A stretch of DNA of 64,000 nucleotides from Psychroserpens sp. NJDZ02. Its GTDB lineage: Bacteria; Bacteroidota; Bacteroidia; Flavobacteriales; Flavobacteriaceae. The stretch is taken from assembly GCF_004843725.1 (NCBI RefSeq), contig NZ_CP039451.1, positions 4,098,001-4,162,000 on the forward strand, given 5' to 3'. Below the pieces are notes generated by a model, which was given only the letters and a program-made list of their open reading frames with translations, was not told the DNA's origin and did not search any database. The position numbers and the translations under genes were made by a program. Positions 37,055-46,065 of this stretch are shown piece by piece (position 1 is the first letter of the stretch; the number at the start of each line of letters is the position of its first letter).

Positions 37055-38455
37055 CTAAACATGCAAAGCACGGTCTCCAGTTGCTGCTAATGCTGCTTCC
37101 TTTACTGCTTCTGCAAATGTTGGATGCGCGTGTGACATACGCGAAATATCTTCCGCAGATGCTCTAAATTCCATAGCAGTTACTGCTTCTGCAATTAAAT
37201 CAGCACAACGTGCTCCAATCATATGTACACCTAAAACTTCATCCGTTTTTTTGTCTGCTAATATTTTAACAAAACCATCTAAGTCTCCTCCTGCTCTAGC
37301 ACGACCTAATGCTCTAAACGGGAATTGACCAACTTTATAATCTACACCAGCCTCTTTTAACTCCTCTTCAGTTTTACCAACTGCTGCAACTTCTGGCCAT
37401 GTGTAAACGACACCAGGAATTAAGTTATAATCTATATGTGGTTTTTGACCTGCTAACGTTTCTGCAACAAAAACACCTTCTTCTTCTGCTTTGTGCGCTA
37501 ACATTGCCCCTTTTACAACATCTCCAATAGCATAAATATTTGAGATGTTAGTTTGTAAATGATCGTTAACTTCAACTTGACCTCTATCCGTTAGTTTTAC
37601 ACCAGCTGCTTCTGCATTTAAACCATCTGTAAAAGGTTTACGTCCAACAGATACTAAACAGTAGTCTCCTTTAAACTCGACAACCTCACCTTTTTTGTTT
37701 TCAGCCTTAACAATTACCTCGTCACCTACACGCGCTACAGATTGTACTTTATGCGATAACATCATGTTAAATTTAGCCTTTTTAAAGACTTTATTCAATT
37801 CTTTAGACAAGGCTTTATCCATTGTAGGTAAGATTCTGTCTTGATACTCAATAACAGTCACCTCAGCCCCTAAACGTCTGTAGACTTGTCCTAACTCTAA
37901 ACCAATAACACCACCACCAATCACAATCATGTGCTTAGGGATTTCTTTAAGTTTTAAAGCTTCAGTAGAGGTAATGATACGCTCTTTATCTAATGTAATA
38001 AATGGTAAACTAGAAGGCTTACTTCCTGTTGCAATAATCGTGTTTTTTGCTTCTATAACAGTCGTTTCTTCGCCTTCAATAGTAATATGTGTCGCATCTT
38101 TAAAACTACCCACACCTGTAAAAACATCGATGTTGTTTTTCTTCATTAAAAAGTCAACACCACCAGTTGTTTGATCTACAACTGCCTGCTTACGACCAAT
38201 CATTTTTTCTAAATTGACTTTGATCTCTCCCGGAATTTCAATTCCATGCTCTTCAAAATGTTTTGTTGCTTCTTCATAGTGATGCGAAGACGCTAATAAT
38301 GCTTTACTTGGGATACATCCAACATTAAGACATGTACCACCTAATGTTGAGTATTTTTCAATAATTGCAGTTTTCATTCCTAACTGTGCACAACGTATTG
38401 CTGCTACATATCCACCAGGACCAGAACCTATAATTGCTACATCGTATTGACTCAT
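37055..38455 (-). CDS. lpdA: Dihydrolipoyl dehydrogenase
   Basis: FAD-containing E3 subunit of pyruvate and 2-oxoacid dehydrogenase complexes. N-terminal FAD motif GSGPGGYVAAIRC; redox-active disulfide in GGTCLNVGCIPSK (about residues 40-52); NAD motif IGGGVIGLELGQVYRRLGAEVTVIE cut here as VIGGGVIGLELGQ; IYAIGDV; and the C-terminal SHAHPTFAEA with the catalytic His. 466 aa is standard. It stands alone with its own terminator. Confidence 0.96.
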   Translation of the reverse strand: MSQYDVAIIGSGPGGYVAAIRCAQLGMKTAIIEKYSTLGGTCLNVGCIPSKALLASSHHYEEATKHFEEHGIEIPGEIKVNLEKMIGRKQAVVDQTTGGVDFLMKKNNIDVFTGVGSFKDATHITIEGEETTVIEAKNTIIATGSKPSSLPFITLDKERIITSTEALKLKEIPKHMIVIGGGVIGLELGQVYRRLGAEVTVIEYQDRILPTMDKALSKELNKVFKKAKFNMMLSHKVQSVARVGDEVIVKAENKKGEVVEFKGDYCLVSVGRKPFTDGLNAEAAGVKLTDRGQVEVNDHLQTNISNIYAIGDVVKGAMLAHKAEEEGVFVAETLAGQKPHIDYNLIPGVVYTWPEVAAVGKTEEELKEAGVDYKVGQFPFRALGRARAGGDLDGFVKILADKKTDEVLGVHMIGARCADLIAEAVTAMEFRASAEDISRMSHAHPTFAEAVKEAALAATGDRALHV

Positions 38456-38626
38456 ATTTTTATATTTTATTTCGCTTTCGCTGAAATTATTATTGTTAAA
38501 ACCTAAAACAAAAGTACAATTTTGAATGATTATTTACTAACGACTTAATGCTAATTTTATAATAATTATGGACAAATGAAAACTGTATGTCGCAATACCC
38601 CATAAAGTCTAATTAAATATCTAAAT

Positions 38627-40240
38627 TTACTTTTGCCCTTCAATATCTTCTAAAACCCATTGTAATTCTGGATCAATATTATTTAAACGATCTTGATAAG
38701 TTGGTGTTATTTTCACATCTGGTTTTACTCCATAACCATCAGTACTCATTTTTTGCTTAGTATCCATATATAACAATCCTATCCTTGCTTCTACTTTAGT
38801 ATTAGGTAATATATACCTTTTCATTAATCCCGCAACAGTACCGTTATATGCACCACCAGTCTCTTCTCCAACAAAAGTAGCACGTTGCGCACCATGAAGT
38901 TTAGAAGATAATACTGATGATGAAGAAAATGAGTTACCATTAATTAGTACATATATTTTACCTTTAAAATTTAACGCTTTAGGCGCACTAACCTTTGCTT
39001 GTTTTAATCCATAATACAGTTTACCATCCTTTTTACTACTTTTAAAAAACTCTATAGGAGCTATAACAGGAGACAAAACACCTGCCAAAACTTTAACTCC
39101 AAAAGGTTTAGAGTTACTCATCATACTTTTTAGAAATGGCAATCTAGTTTTAGTTTCACTTTTATTAATAAACGTAAAATTTTGATCTGAAAGATATGAA
39201 TATAAATAGGCAATTTCAGGTAGGCGTCCTCCAAAGTTATTTCTTAAATCAATAATTAATGTTTTGGTTTTTAGAGAATCTAACGTTGCAAAAGCATCAT
39301 CATAAAAACGTTCATAATCACCTCTAGTAAAAGATTTAATTTTTAATAATGCTACGGTACTATCCTTGCCAACAAAATTTAAATTCCTATTATACCTTTT
39401 TACTTCAGGAAAAAAAGGTATTGCAGTATAGCCATATTTACTATTAAATTCGCTTAAAGCTTTAGCTTCTGTTTTTTTAGCTTTACGCTCCGATTTTGTT
39501 AGTTTTATTTTGTCTTTTTTTACAATTGCTAATCTCTCTTTTGTATCTAAACCTAACGCCATACTATCTTTAGTATTAAGTCTTTTATATTTTTTTATAA
39601 AAGTAGAATCTGATGTTTTTAAGGTCAAAGAAATACTATCAAAACGTCCCTTATCATTGGTGTAATAATTCAAAAAACGCTTACCTACCACTCTATTATG
39701 GAATGTTGTATTGTAACCATCTGAAGCAATAATACGTTTGTATTTTTTTATTAATTTTTGAGGTGTCTCATTTTCAATTTTTAAAACTTCGGCATTAATC
39801 AAAACAGAATCCTGGCCTAAGGCATCTACAATAAAAAGGGCATCATCTAGGTATTCAAACTCTAAAAAATGGAGACCAAACTTTAAAGTATTAAGTTTAT
39901 CTCTTTCTTTTTTAGTATATCTTTTTGACGGCGGTGTTATAGAGAAGTGTCCTTGACCAACATACTTTGTAACCTCTGCTAATTGCTTATAAAACGTACG
40001 ACTATCCATTGGTGTAGTAATCGCCATTTTTAAACTATCAAACTTAAAATCTAAAGTTTCTTTTGAATTAAATTGGTATAAATGTGGATGATTACGTTTT
40101 AACTGATTGTAAATTGCGTCAATATCAGCATGTAAATCCTGTACAGCGTGTTGTTTGGTGACTTGCAGATTATAGGTCTCTATACTATTACAAGAGACTA
40201 ACAATAATATAATACTCAGGTAACTAAACAACTTTCTCAT
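38627..40240 (-). CDS. S41-family (C-terminal processing type) peptidase, lipoprotein
   Basis: Lipobox LLLVSCNS with Cys17, so probably anchored facing the periplasm. The C-terminal peptidase core shows TLIIDLRNNFGGRLPEIAYLYSYL and KIYVLINGNSFSSSSVLSSKLHGAQ with the candidate nucleophile Ser, then FVGEETGGAYNG. A PDZ-like region appears in the middle (VLINAEVLKIENETPQKLIKKY). Length 537 aa, with a Lys-rich insert at about 250-275. Substrate unknown. Upstream lies the divergent Lrp regulator region. Confidence 0.87.
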   Translation of the reverse strand: MRKLFSYLSIILLLVSCNSIETYNLQVTKQHAVQDLHADIDAIYNQLKRNHPHLYQFNSKETLDFKFDSLKMAITTPMDSRTFYKQLAEVTKYVGQGHFSITPPSKRYTKKERDKLNTLKFGLHFLEFEYLDDALFIVDALGQDSVLINAEVLKIENETPQKLIKKYKRIIASDGYNTTFHNRVVGKRFLNYYTNDKGRFDSISLTLKTSDSTFIKKYKRLNTKDSMALGLDTKERLAIVKKDKIKLTKSERKAKKTEAKALSEFNSKYGYTAIPFFPEVKRYNRNLNFVGKDSTVALLKIKSFTRGDYERFYDDAFATLDSLKTKTLIIDLRNNFGGRLPEIAYLYSYLSDQNFTFINKSETKTRLPFLKSMMSNSKPFGVKVLAGVLSPVIAPIEFFKSSKKDGKLYYGLKQAKVSAPKALNFKGKIYVLINGNSFSSSSVLSSKLHGAQRATFVGEETGGAYNGTVAGLMKRYILPNTKVEARIGLLYMDTKQKMSTDGYGVKPDVKITPTYQDRLNNIDPELQWVLEDIEGQK

Positions 40241-40407
40241 AAGACTAGCGATTTTAAATGATTGTATCTATTTATAAAGACGTAAAAAAAGAAGAAAGGG
40301 TTGCTTTGATTTGTGATTATTTTTTAATTAAAAAAATCAGACAAAACTAAATTAGACTAAACTAGTCTTCTTTTTAATATTTTTATTCAACACAAATCAT
40401 GTGCCAT

Positions 40408-40869
40408 TTATAAAATAGGGATCGCTGTGGTACTTTTTACTTCGCTAATTACAAACATACTATGCGTACTGCCGATATGATTAATATTGGTCAGCTTTTC
40501 GACCATAAATTCTCTAAAAGCTTCCATATCCTTAACCATAACTTTTAAAAGGTAATCATAGTCTCCGCTAATATGATGACACTCTAACACTTCTGTCAAA
40601 TTAGTCACCTCTTTTTCAAACTGAACCACATACGCTTGAATATGTTGTGACAACTTAATGTGACAAAAGGCTACAAAGCTTTTTTCGACTTTCTCCTTTT
40701 TAACCAAAGCCACATACTTATTGATAACACCGTTATTTTCTAACTTTTTAATGCGCTCAAAAACTGCTGTTACAGACAGATTAAGTTTATTGGAGAGTTC
40801 TTTATTAGTTTGTTTACTATCATTTTGTAGTAATTGCAGGATTTTTCTGTCTATTGCATCAAAGGTCAT
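40408..40869 (-). CDS. Lrp/AsnC-family transcriptional regulator
   Basis: 153 aa. The N-terminal winged HTH is IDRKILQLLQNDSKQTNKELSNKLNLSVTAVFERIKKLENNGVI. The C-terminal RAM domain includes VLECHHISGDYDYLLKVMVKDMEAFREF, which binds amino acids. It is divergently oriented to the methionine gamma-lyase-like gene with 162 bp between start codons, the common layout for an Lrp-like regulator controlling an adjacent amino-acid gene. Confidence 0.93.
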   Translation of the reverse strand: MTFDAIDRKILQLLQNDSKQTNKELSNKLNLSVTAVFERIKKLENNGVINKYVALVKKEKVEKSFVAFCHIKLSQHIQAYVVQFEKEVTNLTEVLECHHISGDYDYLLKVMVKDMEAFREFMVEKLTNINHIGSTHSMFVISEVKSTTAIPIL

Positions 40870-40903
40870 AATCGAAAAATTTTCAGTGTAATTAGATTAA
40901 TTT

Positions 40904-40911
40904 CAAATATA
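40904..40911 (-). promoter_or_regulatory. Candidate -7 promoter box of the Lrp/AsnC gene
   Basis: TATATTTG on the minus strand, an exact TAnnTTTG match, 34 bp before the ATG. A TTTG lies 22 bp further upstream, slightly more than the usual spacing. Confidence 0.4.
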
Positions 40912-41031
40912 CATAATTTATTTTCCGTAAAAACAAAGAATTATAGTTTTATATCCCTAATAAACAAACAAGTATTGATTATTAATCTAATAATTCTGAT
41001 ATTTGATATAATAAATACTAAAACCAAACTT

Positions 41032-42246
41032 ATGTCATTTAAACCAGCAGACAACATTCAGGACTTACAATATTTTGGAGAATTTGGAGGTGTAAACCCC
41101 TCTATTTCAGACTCATCTACTTATACTTTTTTGAAAGCAAAAACCATGTTTGATACTTTTGAAGGTAATACAGATGGTTGCTATTTATACTCTAGACACT
41201 CTACTCCTTCTAACCTTTATTTAGGCGAAGCATTAGCTGCTATGGAAGGTACAGAAAGTGCAAATGTTGCAGGATCAGGAATGGGCGCTATTACACCTAC
41301 TTTATTACAGCTTTGTGGCGCTGGAGATCATATTGTATCTAGCCGAACGATTTACGGAGGGACTTATGCTTTTTTAAAGAATTTTACACCTAGAATGAAT
41401 ATCCAAACGTCTTTTGTGGATATTACTAAACTAGACGTTGTAGAAGCTGCGATTACTAAAAACACAAAAGTATTGTATTGCGAGTCTGTTAGTAACCCTT
41501 TATTAGAAGTTGCTGACATTAGAGGTTTAGCTGCTTTAGCTAAAAAACACAATCTGACGTTGGTTGTGGACAATACGTTTTCTCCTTTATCAATTTCACC
41601 CGCACAATTAGGTGCAGATATAGTAATACATAGTTTAACTAAATTTATTAATGGTTCATCAGACACTATGGGAGGTGTTGTTTGTGGTACTGCTGAATTT
41701 GTAAATTCGCTTAAAAGTGTTATTGATGGTGCTAGTATGTTACTTGGTGCTTCAATGGATAGTTTACGCTCATCTTCTATATTAAAAAATATGAGAACGC
41801 TACATATTAGAATGAAGCAACACAGTAAAAACGCATCTTATTTAGCAGACAAATTTGAAAACTTAGGTGTAAAAACGGTATATCCTGGATTAGCTTCTCA
41901 CCCCTCTCATGACGTTTTTAAATCGATGATGAACGAAGCCTATGGTTTTGGAGGAATGCTAACCATTGACGCAGGCTCTTTGGACAAAGCAAATGCCTTA
42001 ATGGAATTAATGCAAGAAAAAAACGTAGGTTACTTAGCGGTAAGTTTAGGGTTTTACAAAACGTTATTTAGTGCTCCTGGAACCTCTACCTCTTCTGAGA
42101 TCCCTCAAGACGAACAAGCTGAAATGGGACTAAGTGAAGGTCTAATAAGATTTTCTATTGGATTGGATGACGATATAGAACGTACCTTTAACATGATTAA
42201 AGCATGCATGATTGAAGTTGGTGTTTTACAAGTAGAAATGGCATAA
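41032..42246 (+). CDS. Cys/Met-metabolism PLP enzyme, probably methionine gamma-lyase
   Basis: Trans-sulfuration family PLP enzyme. It has YSRHSTPSNLYLGEALAAMEGTE, GSGMGAIT, SSRTIYGGTYAF, LVVDNTFSPL (Asp180) and SLTKFINGSSDTMGG with PLP-lysine at 204. Members include cystathionine gamma-synthase, cystathionine lyases and methionine gamma-lyase. The last fits best with an adjacent Lrp regulator, but the choice is inference. I use ATG 41032 (404 aa); the open frame back to 40834 crosses the promoter region and overlaps the Lrp gene. Confidence 0.88.
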   Translation: MSFKPADNIQDLQYFGEFGGVNPSISDSSTYTFLKAKTMFDTFEGNTDGCYLYSRHSTPSNLYLGEALAAMEGTESANVAGSGMGAITPTLLQLCGAGDHIVSSRTIYGGTYAFLKNFTPRMNIQTSFVDITKLDVVEAAITKNTKVLYCESVSNPLLEVADIRGLAALAKKHNLTLVVDNTFSPLSISPAQLGADIVIHSLTKFINGSSDTMGGVVCGTAEFVNSLKSVIDGASMLLGASMDSLRSSSILKNMRTLHIRMKQHSKNASYLADKFENLGVKTVYPGLASHPSHDVFKSMMNEAYGFGGMLTIDAGSLDKANALMELMQEKNVGYLAVSLGFYKTLFSAPGTSTSSEIPQDEQAEMGLSEGLIRFSIGLDDDIERTFNMIKACMIEVGVLQVEMA

Positions 42247-42265
42247 CCAAAATAATTTACACAAT

Positions 42266-42301
42266 AAAAAAGCCTGAACATTTATACTATTCAGGCTTTT
42301 T
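42266..42301 (+). terminator. Terminator after the PLP enzyme
   Basis: AAAAAGCCTGAA-loop-TTCAGGCTTTTTG: an 8-bp core stem with an 11-nt loop and T tract. It is symmetric enough to serve the convergent small gene at 42320 as well. Confidence 0.85.
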
Positions 42302-42319
42302 GTTTTTATATAATTCAAA

Positions 42320-42538
42320 CTATTTCTGTAAAAGCACTTCTATCTTAAGAAGTCTTTCTTCTAAACTCTTTATTTTTTCATCTTGAGATTCTATAACAGC
42401 ATCCTGAGATTTTATCTTTTTATTTAATTGCGTAATGTATAAAAATTGCTCTTCTAATTTTTCTAATGAAAATAAAGACAATTCACTTAAATCAACTATA
42501 AACCCATTATTTTTAATTTCTTGGTAAAAAAGTCTCAA
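42320..42538 (-). CDS. Small coiled-coil protein, possibly a gene remnant
   Basis: 72 aa. The C-terminal 45 residues form a coiled coil (LNKKIKSQDAVIESQDEKIKSLEERLLKIEVLLQ) with heptad spacing. Nothing in the first 25 is recognised. The shape resembles the coiled-coil C-termini of flavobacterial surface proteins that end in an endosialidase-chaperone-like tail, so it may be the surviving end of a larger gene. The 284 bp upstream to 42822 shows no coding continuation. Expression uncertain. Confidence 0.4.
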   Translation of the reverse strand: MRLFYQEIKNNGFIVDLSELSLFSLEKLEEQFLYITQLNKKIKSQDAVIESQDEKIKSLEERLLKIEVLLQK

Positions 42539-42822
42539 ACAGAAAAACTACGGTTTTAATAACCATCACTATATCAACACTTTAAACTCCAACTGTAAAA
42601 AACCTCGCAACATTTACAATACAACTAAAAATTATACTCCAAATTACCCCATTAACAATGCTATATTATCTGTTTTTTTAATTCAAGTTTATTACTCAAA
42701 AGTTACTACTTCTACCCTATTGTATTGTCAATTACAGTTAACCCACTAGTTTACAGCACACAAATCCATTTGCATAGCTTCTTCTAAAATCGTAACATTA
42801 CATATCCAAAAAAACTAACTAA

Positions 42823-44484
42823 ATGCAAGACGACAATCTTTCGGAAATAGACATCCAAGATCAAACCATTATAGACAATAAAGAACTTAACATTTGGGAA
42901 GCATTAATACCGGTTGTTTTGTTAATGTGTATGCTAGCTTACAACATATTTGTAGCAGATGGAGAAGCCTTAGGCGGTTATTCTAATCAGTTTATTTTAT
43001 TAATTGCAGCTGCTATTGCTGCTATTTTAGGCTTTTTTAATAAAGTGAACTATAAGTTAATGTTAAAAGAAATCTGGGAAAACCTGCAAAGTGTATTTGT
43101 TCCTATCATGATTTTGTTTCTGGTGGGTGCTTTAGCCGGAACTTGGCTAATTAGTGGTGTTATACCAGCTATGGTATACTATGGGTTGCAAGTATTAACT
43201 CCGTCCATATTTTTACCCGCTTCTGTAGTGATATGTGCTGTTATATCCATCGCCACAGGAAGTTCTTGGACCACTTCTGCAACTGTTGGGATTGCCTTAA
43301 TTGGGATTGGTACAGCTTTAGGAATTAGTCCAGGTATGATTGCCGGTGCAGTAATCTCTGGTGCATACTTTGGGGATAAAATGTCACCTTTAAGTGATAC
43401 TACAAATTTAGCGCCTGCTATGGCTGGTACAGATTTATTTACGCATATTAAATATATGAGTATTACTACTATCCCTACCGTTATTATCACACTAATAGCC
43501 TTTTCTATTATGAGTATGAGTATTGAATCGACTGGTACTTCTGACACCTCTTTTATTTTAGGAACCATTGATCAATACTTCAATATTACACCACTACTAT
43601 TTTTAGTCCCAGTCGCTGTAGTCGTTTTAATTCTTTTTAAAGTTAAACCTTTAGCCGCATTAGTCTCCGGTGTGTTATTGGCTGCTATATTTGCGTTTGT
43701 CTTTCAACCTAAACTTATTGAAAACATAACCGATTCTTCTACTAAAACAGTTGTGACATCTATATTAACAGATACTAATGTCGAAATTGATAATACAGCA
43801 TACCTAGCTAATCTATCTGCCGCAGATATAGAAAAAGTAAACTCTGACCCTGAGCTTAAAAATCTATTTTCAGACGACGATTTAAAAGGTGTGCATACCC
43901 TTCAAAGTCTTCAAAACTTTTTAGCTCCAGATTATAAGGATGCTTCGCTAGTTAAAGCTAAAGCTGAAAACTTAGAAAAATTAATAACCATCAAACGATT
44001 AAAAAAGCTATTTAGTGCTGGAGGGATGAATGGTATGTTATGGACAATCCTACTAATATGTTGTGCCATGGTTTTTGGTGGTACCATGGATGCTATTGGT
44101 GCCTTGTCGCGCATTACAAAAGAACTTTTAAAACTAGCAACTACCGTATTTGGACTTTTTGCCAGTACAGTCATTAGTTGTTTAGGATTAAATGCAATTG
44201 CATCAGATCAATACCTAGCTTTAGTTATACCAGGTAAAATGTTTAAAAAAGCATACCAAGATAAAGGACTTGCTCCAGAAAACTTAAGTCGTACCTTAGA
44301 AGATTCTGGAACCGTAACCTCTGTACTTATCCCATGGAATACTTGTGGTGCTTATCAATCTGGTGTTTTAGGTGTTGGTGTTGGAGAGTATTTTGTCTAT
44401 GCTATTTTTAACTGGCTAAGCCCATTTACCACATTATTTTTTGCTGCGCTTAATATTAAGATCAGACAACTAAAAGATAAATAA
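42823..44484 (+). CDS. nhaC: NhaC-family Na+/H+ antiporter
   Basis: Inner-membrane antiporter of about 12 helices, 553 aa. NhaC-type landmarks are GALAGTWLISGVIPAMVYYGL, ATGSSWTTSATVGIALIGIG, GAVISGAYFGDKMSPLSDTTNLAPAMAGTDLFTHI and DSGTVTSVLIPWNTCGAYQSGVLGVG. A soluble loop of about 90 residues (roughly 300-390) between helices is rich in Asp/Glu/Lys; the usual family has a shorter one. It is flanked by terminators and therefore monocistronic. It could exchange malate/lactate as in MleN-like relatives, but the sequence does not decide this. Confidence 0.9.
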   Translation: MQDDNLSEIDIQDQTIIDNKELNIWEALIPVVLLMCMLAYNIFVADGEALGGYSNQFILLIAAAIAAILGFFNKVNYKLMLKEIWENLQSVFVPIMILFLVGALAGTWLISGVIPAMVYYGLQVLTPSIFLPASVVICAVISIATGSSWTTSATVGIALIGIGTALGISPGMIAGAVISGAYFGDKMSPLSDTTNLAPAMAGTDLFTHIKYMSITTIPTVIITLIAFSIMSMSIESTGTSDTSFILGTIDQYFNITPLLFLVPVAVVVLILFKVKPLAALVSGVLLAAIFAFVFQPKLIENITDSSTKTVVTSILTDTNVEIDNTAYLANLSAADIEKVNSDPELKNLFSDDDLKGVHTLQSLQNFLAPDYKDASLVKAKAENLEKLITIKRLKKLFSAGGMNGMLWTILLICCAMVFGGTMDAIGALSRITKELLKLATTVFGLFASTVISCLGLNAIASDQYLALVIPGKMFKKAYQDKGLAPENLSRTLEDSGTVTSVLIPWNTCGAYQSGVLGVGVGEYFVYAIFNWLSPFTTLFFAALNIKIRQLKDK

Positions 44485-44527
44485 CTGTAAATTATCACCT
44501 TCACATTTTACTATAGTTAAAATTTAT

Positions 44528-44567
44528 AGCCTAATAAGATTTAAAAATTTTATTAGGCTTGTTTTTT
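44528..44567 (+). terminator. Terminator after nhaC
   Basis: AGCCTAATAA-loop-TTATTAGGCT, a perfect 10-bp stem with a 12-nt loop, then TTGTTTTTTT. Confidence 0.88.
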
Positions 44568-44588
44568 TAATATACTACAGTATTTTTG
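44559..44588 (+). promoter_or_regulatory. Candidate promoter of the peroxiredoxin operon
   Basis: TTG (44559-44561), exactly 19 bases, then TATTTTTG (44581-44588), a full match to the Bacteroidota TTG-N19-TAnnTTTG form, 40 bp before the peroxiredoxin ATG. The -33 box overlaps the T tract of the nhaC terminator. Confidence 0.65.
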
Positions 44589-44628
44589 TAGAAGAAAAAC
44601 AATGTATTAATTATAAAATTTTAAACCA

Positions 44629-45267
44629 ATGGCAATAGTAGGAAAACAATTTCCAGATTTAAATGTGGATGCAATGAACGAAATGGGTGACACCTTTAAA
44701 GTTAACGTTCTTGAAGAAGCGAAAAAAAACAATAAAAAAGTAGTATTATTCTGGTACCCTAAAGATTTTACTTTTGTTTGCCCAACAGAACTGCACGCTT
44801 TTCAAGCTGCTAAAGCAGAATTCGAAAAAAGAAATACAATCGTAATTGGTGCCTCTTGTGATACGCCAGAAGTACACTTTGCATGGTTAAACACGCCAAA
44901 AAACAATGGTGGAATTGAAGGTGTAACTTACCCAATATTAGCAGATAGTAACCGTAACTTATCTAGCATTTTAGGTATCTTAGATATCCAAAATGAAACT
45001 TACGACGAAGAAACTGGAACGGTTCAAGTTGAAGGAGACAATGTGACTTACAGAGCAACTTATATTATTGATGAAGAAGGTGTTGTACAACACGAAAGTA
45101 TCAACAATATGCCTTTAGGTAGAAACGTTGGAGAATACTTACGTTTAGTAGATGCTTTAACGCACGTACAAGAAAAAGGTGAAGTTTGTCCAGCAAACTG
45201 GGAAGAAGGAAAAGACGCTATGTCTGCAGATGCAAAAGGAACTGCAGCTTATTTAGCTTCACACTAA
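44629..45267 (+). CDS. Typical 2-Cys peroxiredoxin (AhpC/Prx1 type)
   Basis: Reduces H2O2, organic peroxides and peroxynitrite. The peroxidatic Cys51 is in FTFVCPTELHAF and the resolving Cys187 in GEVCPANWEEG. GASCDTPEVHFAWLNT is also typical. 212 aa with a C-terminal extension as in Prx1-like enzymes. It is the first gene of an operon with a thioredoxin-like protein 12 bp downstream, the likely reductant, and a small acidic protein. Confidence 0.94.
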   Translation: MAIVGKQFPDLNVDAMNEMGDTFKVNVLEEAKKNNKKVVLFWYPKDFTFVCPTELHAFQAAKAEFEKRNTIVIGASCDTPEVHFAWLNTPKNNGGIEGVTYPILADSNRNLSSILGILDIQNETYDEETGTVQVEGDNVTYRATYIIDEEGVVQHESINNMPLGRNVGEYLRLVDALTHVQEKGEVCPANWEEGKDAMSADAKGTAAYLASH

Positions 45268-45279
45268 AAAACAAATATT

Positions 45280-45588
45280 ATGTTACAAGAATTAAGTCAA
45301 GACAATTTATCAGAAATTATTGCTGCTAACGATACTGTAGTAGTACAATATTCTGCAACGTGGTGTGGTAACTGTCGTATTATGAAACCAAAGGTTAAGA
45401 AATTAGCTGGCGAGTTAGAAAATATAACATTTGTTATCGCTGATGCGGAAAAATTTCCAGAATCAAGACAATTAGCTACAGTAGATAACTTACCAACATT
45501 TGCGACTTTTAAAGACGGAAAATTTGTAAATCAAACACAGACTAACAAATTTGACGTTTTAAAAGAATTAGTTGACGAAGTAGCATAG
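45280..45588 (+). CDS. Thioredoxin-family protein
   Basis: 102 aa, a single thioredoxin domain with ATWCGNCRIMKPKVK; the active site CGNC (Cys29, Cys32) replaces the canonical CGPC. The cis-Pro loop is NLPTFATFKDGK. It sits directly behind the peroxiredoxin gene and probably recycles it. CGNC active sites usually have a different redox potential from CGPC. Confidence 0.92.
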   Translation: MLQELSQDNLSEIIAANDTVVVQYSATWCGNCRIMKPKVKKLAGELENITFVIADAEKFPESRQLATVDNLPTFATFKDGKFVNQTQTNKFDVLKELVDEVA

Positions 45589-45631
45589 TAACCATTTTTC
45601 GCTGTAGCGAAATTAAAAAATAATTTTATCA

Positions 45632-45889
45632 ATGAAACTACCAGTAATAAAACACTTAACACAATTTATAGAAGACAATGACGAAGACTATATCGTTGAA
45701 ACCATTGAAACTCTAGAAGCCTTAACCGAAGTACCTTCTCTTAAAGATGAAGAACTAGACGTTATTGGAGAATTAATCTCTAATATGTATGGTGCTATTG
45801 AAGTTAATAAAATGATTAAAGACGGTGCTACTAAAAAGGATGCCGTTAACAATTTTATGAAACGTGTTTTAGGTTCTATTGATAAATAG
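45632..45889 (+). CDS. Small acidic conserved protein (DUF6952-like)
   Basis: 85 aa, acidic and helical (LTQFIEDNDEDYIVETIETLEALTEV, ISNMYGAIEVNKMIKDGATKKDAV). I recall this pattern as a short family regularly found behind peroxiredoxin-thioredoxin pairs in Flavobacteriia, DUF6952; the name is from memory and unchecked. Third gene of the operon. The position suggests a link to peroxide defence. No catalytic residue visible. Confidence 0.75.
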   Translation: MKLPVIKHLTQFIEDNDEDYIVETIETLEALTEVPSLKDEELDVIGELISNMYGAIEVNKMIKDGATKKDAVNNFMKRVLGSIDK

Positions 45890-45918
45890 AAATAAGAAAA
45901 AGAAAAATTACCTGTACT

Positions 45919-45957
45919 AAAAAACCACTTTGCAATAGCAAGGTGGTTTTTTTTTAT
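45919..45957 (+). terminator. Terminator of the peroxiredoxin operon
   Basis: AAAAACCACTTTGC-AATA-GCAAGGTGGTTTTTTTTT, a strong stem of about 11 bp with one mismatch and a long T run. The same sequence recurs at 47756 and 49033. Confidence 0.9.
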
Positions 45958-45996
45958 TTATAATATGCCTAATATTTTAAAATTCAACTATGCCAA

Positions 45997-46009
45997 TGTA
46001 ACGGTTACA
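45997..46009. promoter_or_regulatory. 13-bp palindrome upstream of the Crp/Fnr gene
   Basis: TGTAAC-G-GTTACA, a perfect 6-1-6 inverted repeat 56 bp before the start codon of the Crp/Fnr regulator. The half-site GTTAC recurs in the palindrome at 46044-46065, so this is a candidate operator. Confidence 0.4.
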
Positions 46010-46043
46010 AAAGGAGCCAAATTTAACTTTATAATTCTAGTTT

Positions 46044-46065
46044 TTAGTGTTACTTTTAACACTAA
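46044..46065. promoter_or_regulatory. Palindrome abutting the Crp/Fnr start codon
   Basis: TTAGTGTTA-N4-TAACACTAA, a perfect 9-bp inverted repeat whose last base is the A of the ATG. Crp/Fnr dimers bind such repeats; here it is a candidate autoregulatory operator. As RNA it would hide the start codon in a hairpin. Confidence 0.5.

Noticed and set aside
40834..41031. 66-residue N-terminal extension of the PLP enzyme
   Set aside because: It overlaps the Lrp gene and its promoter region, and MSFKPADNIQ is a sensible family start.
42539..42822. Upstream part of a larger gene feeding the coiled-coil ORF at 42320
   Set aside because: No reading frame continues with recognisable protein sequence; nothing else is seen in this stretch.
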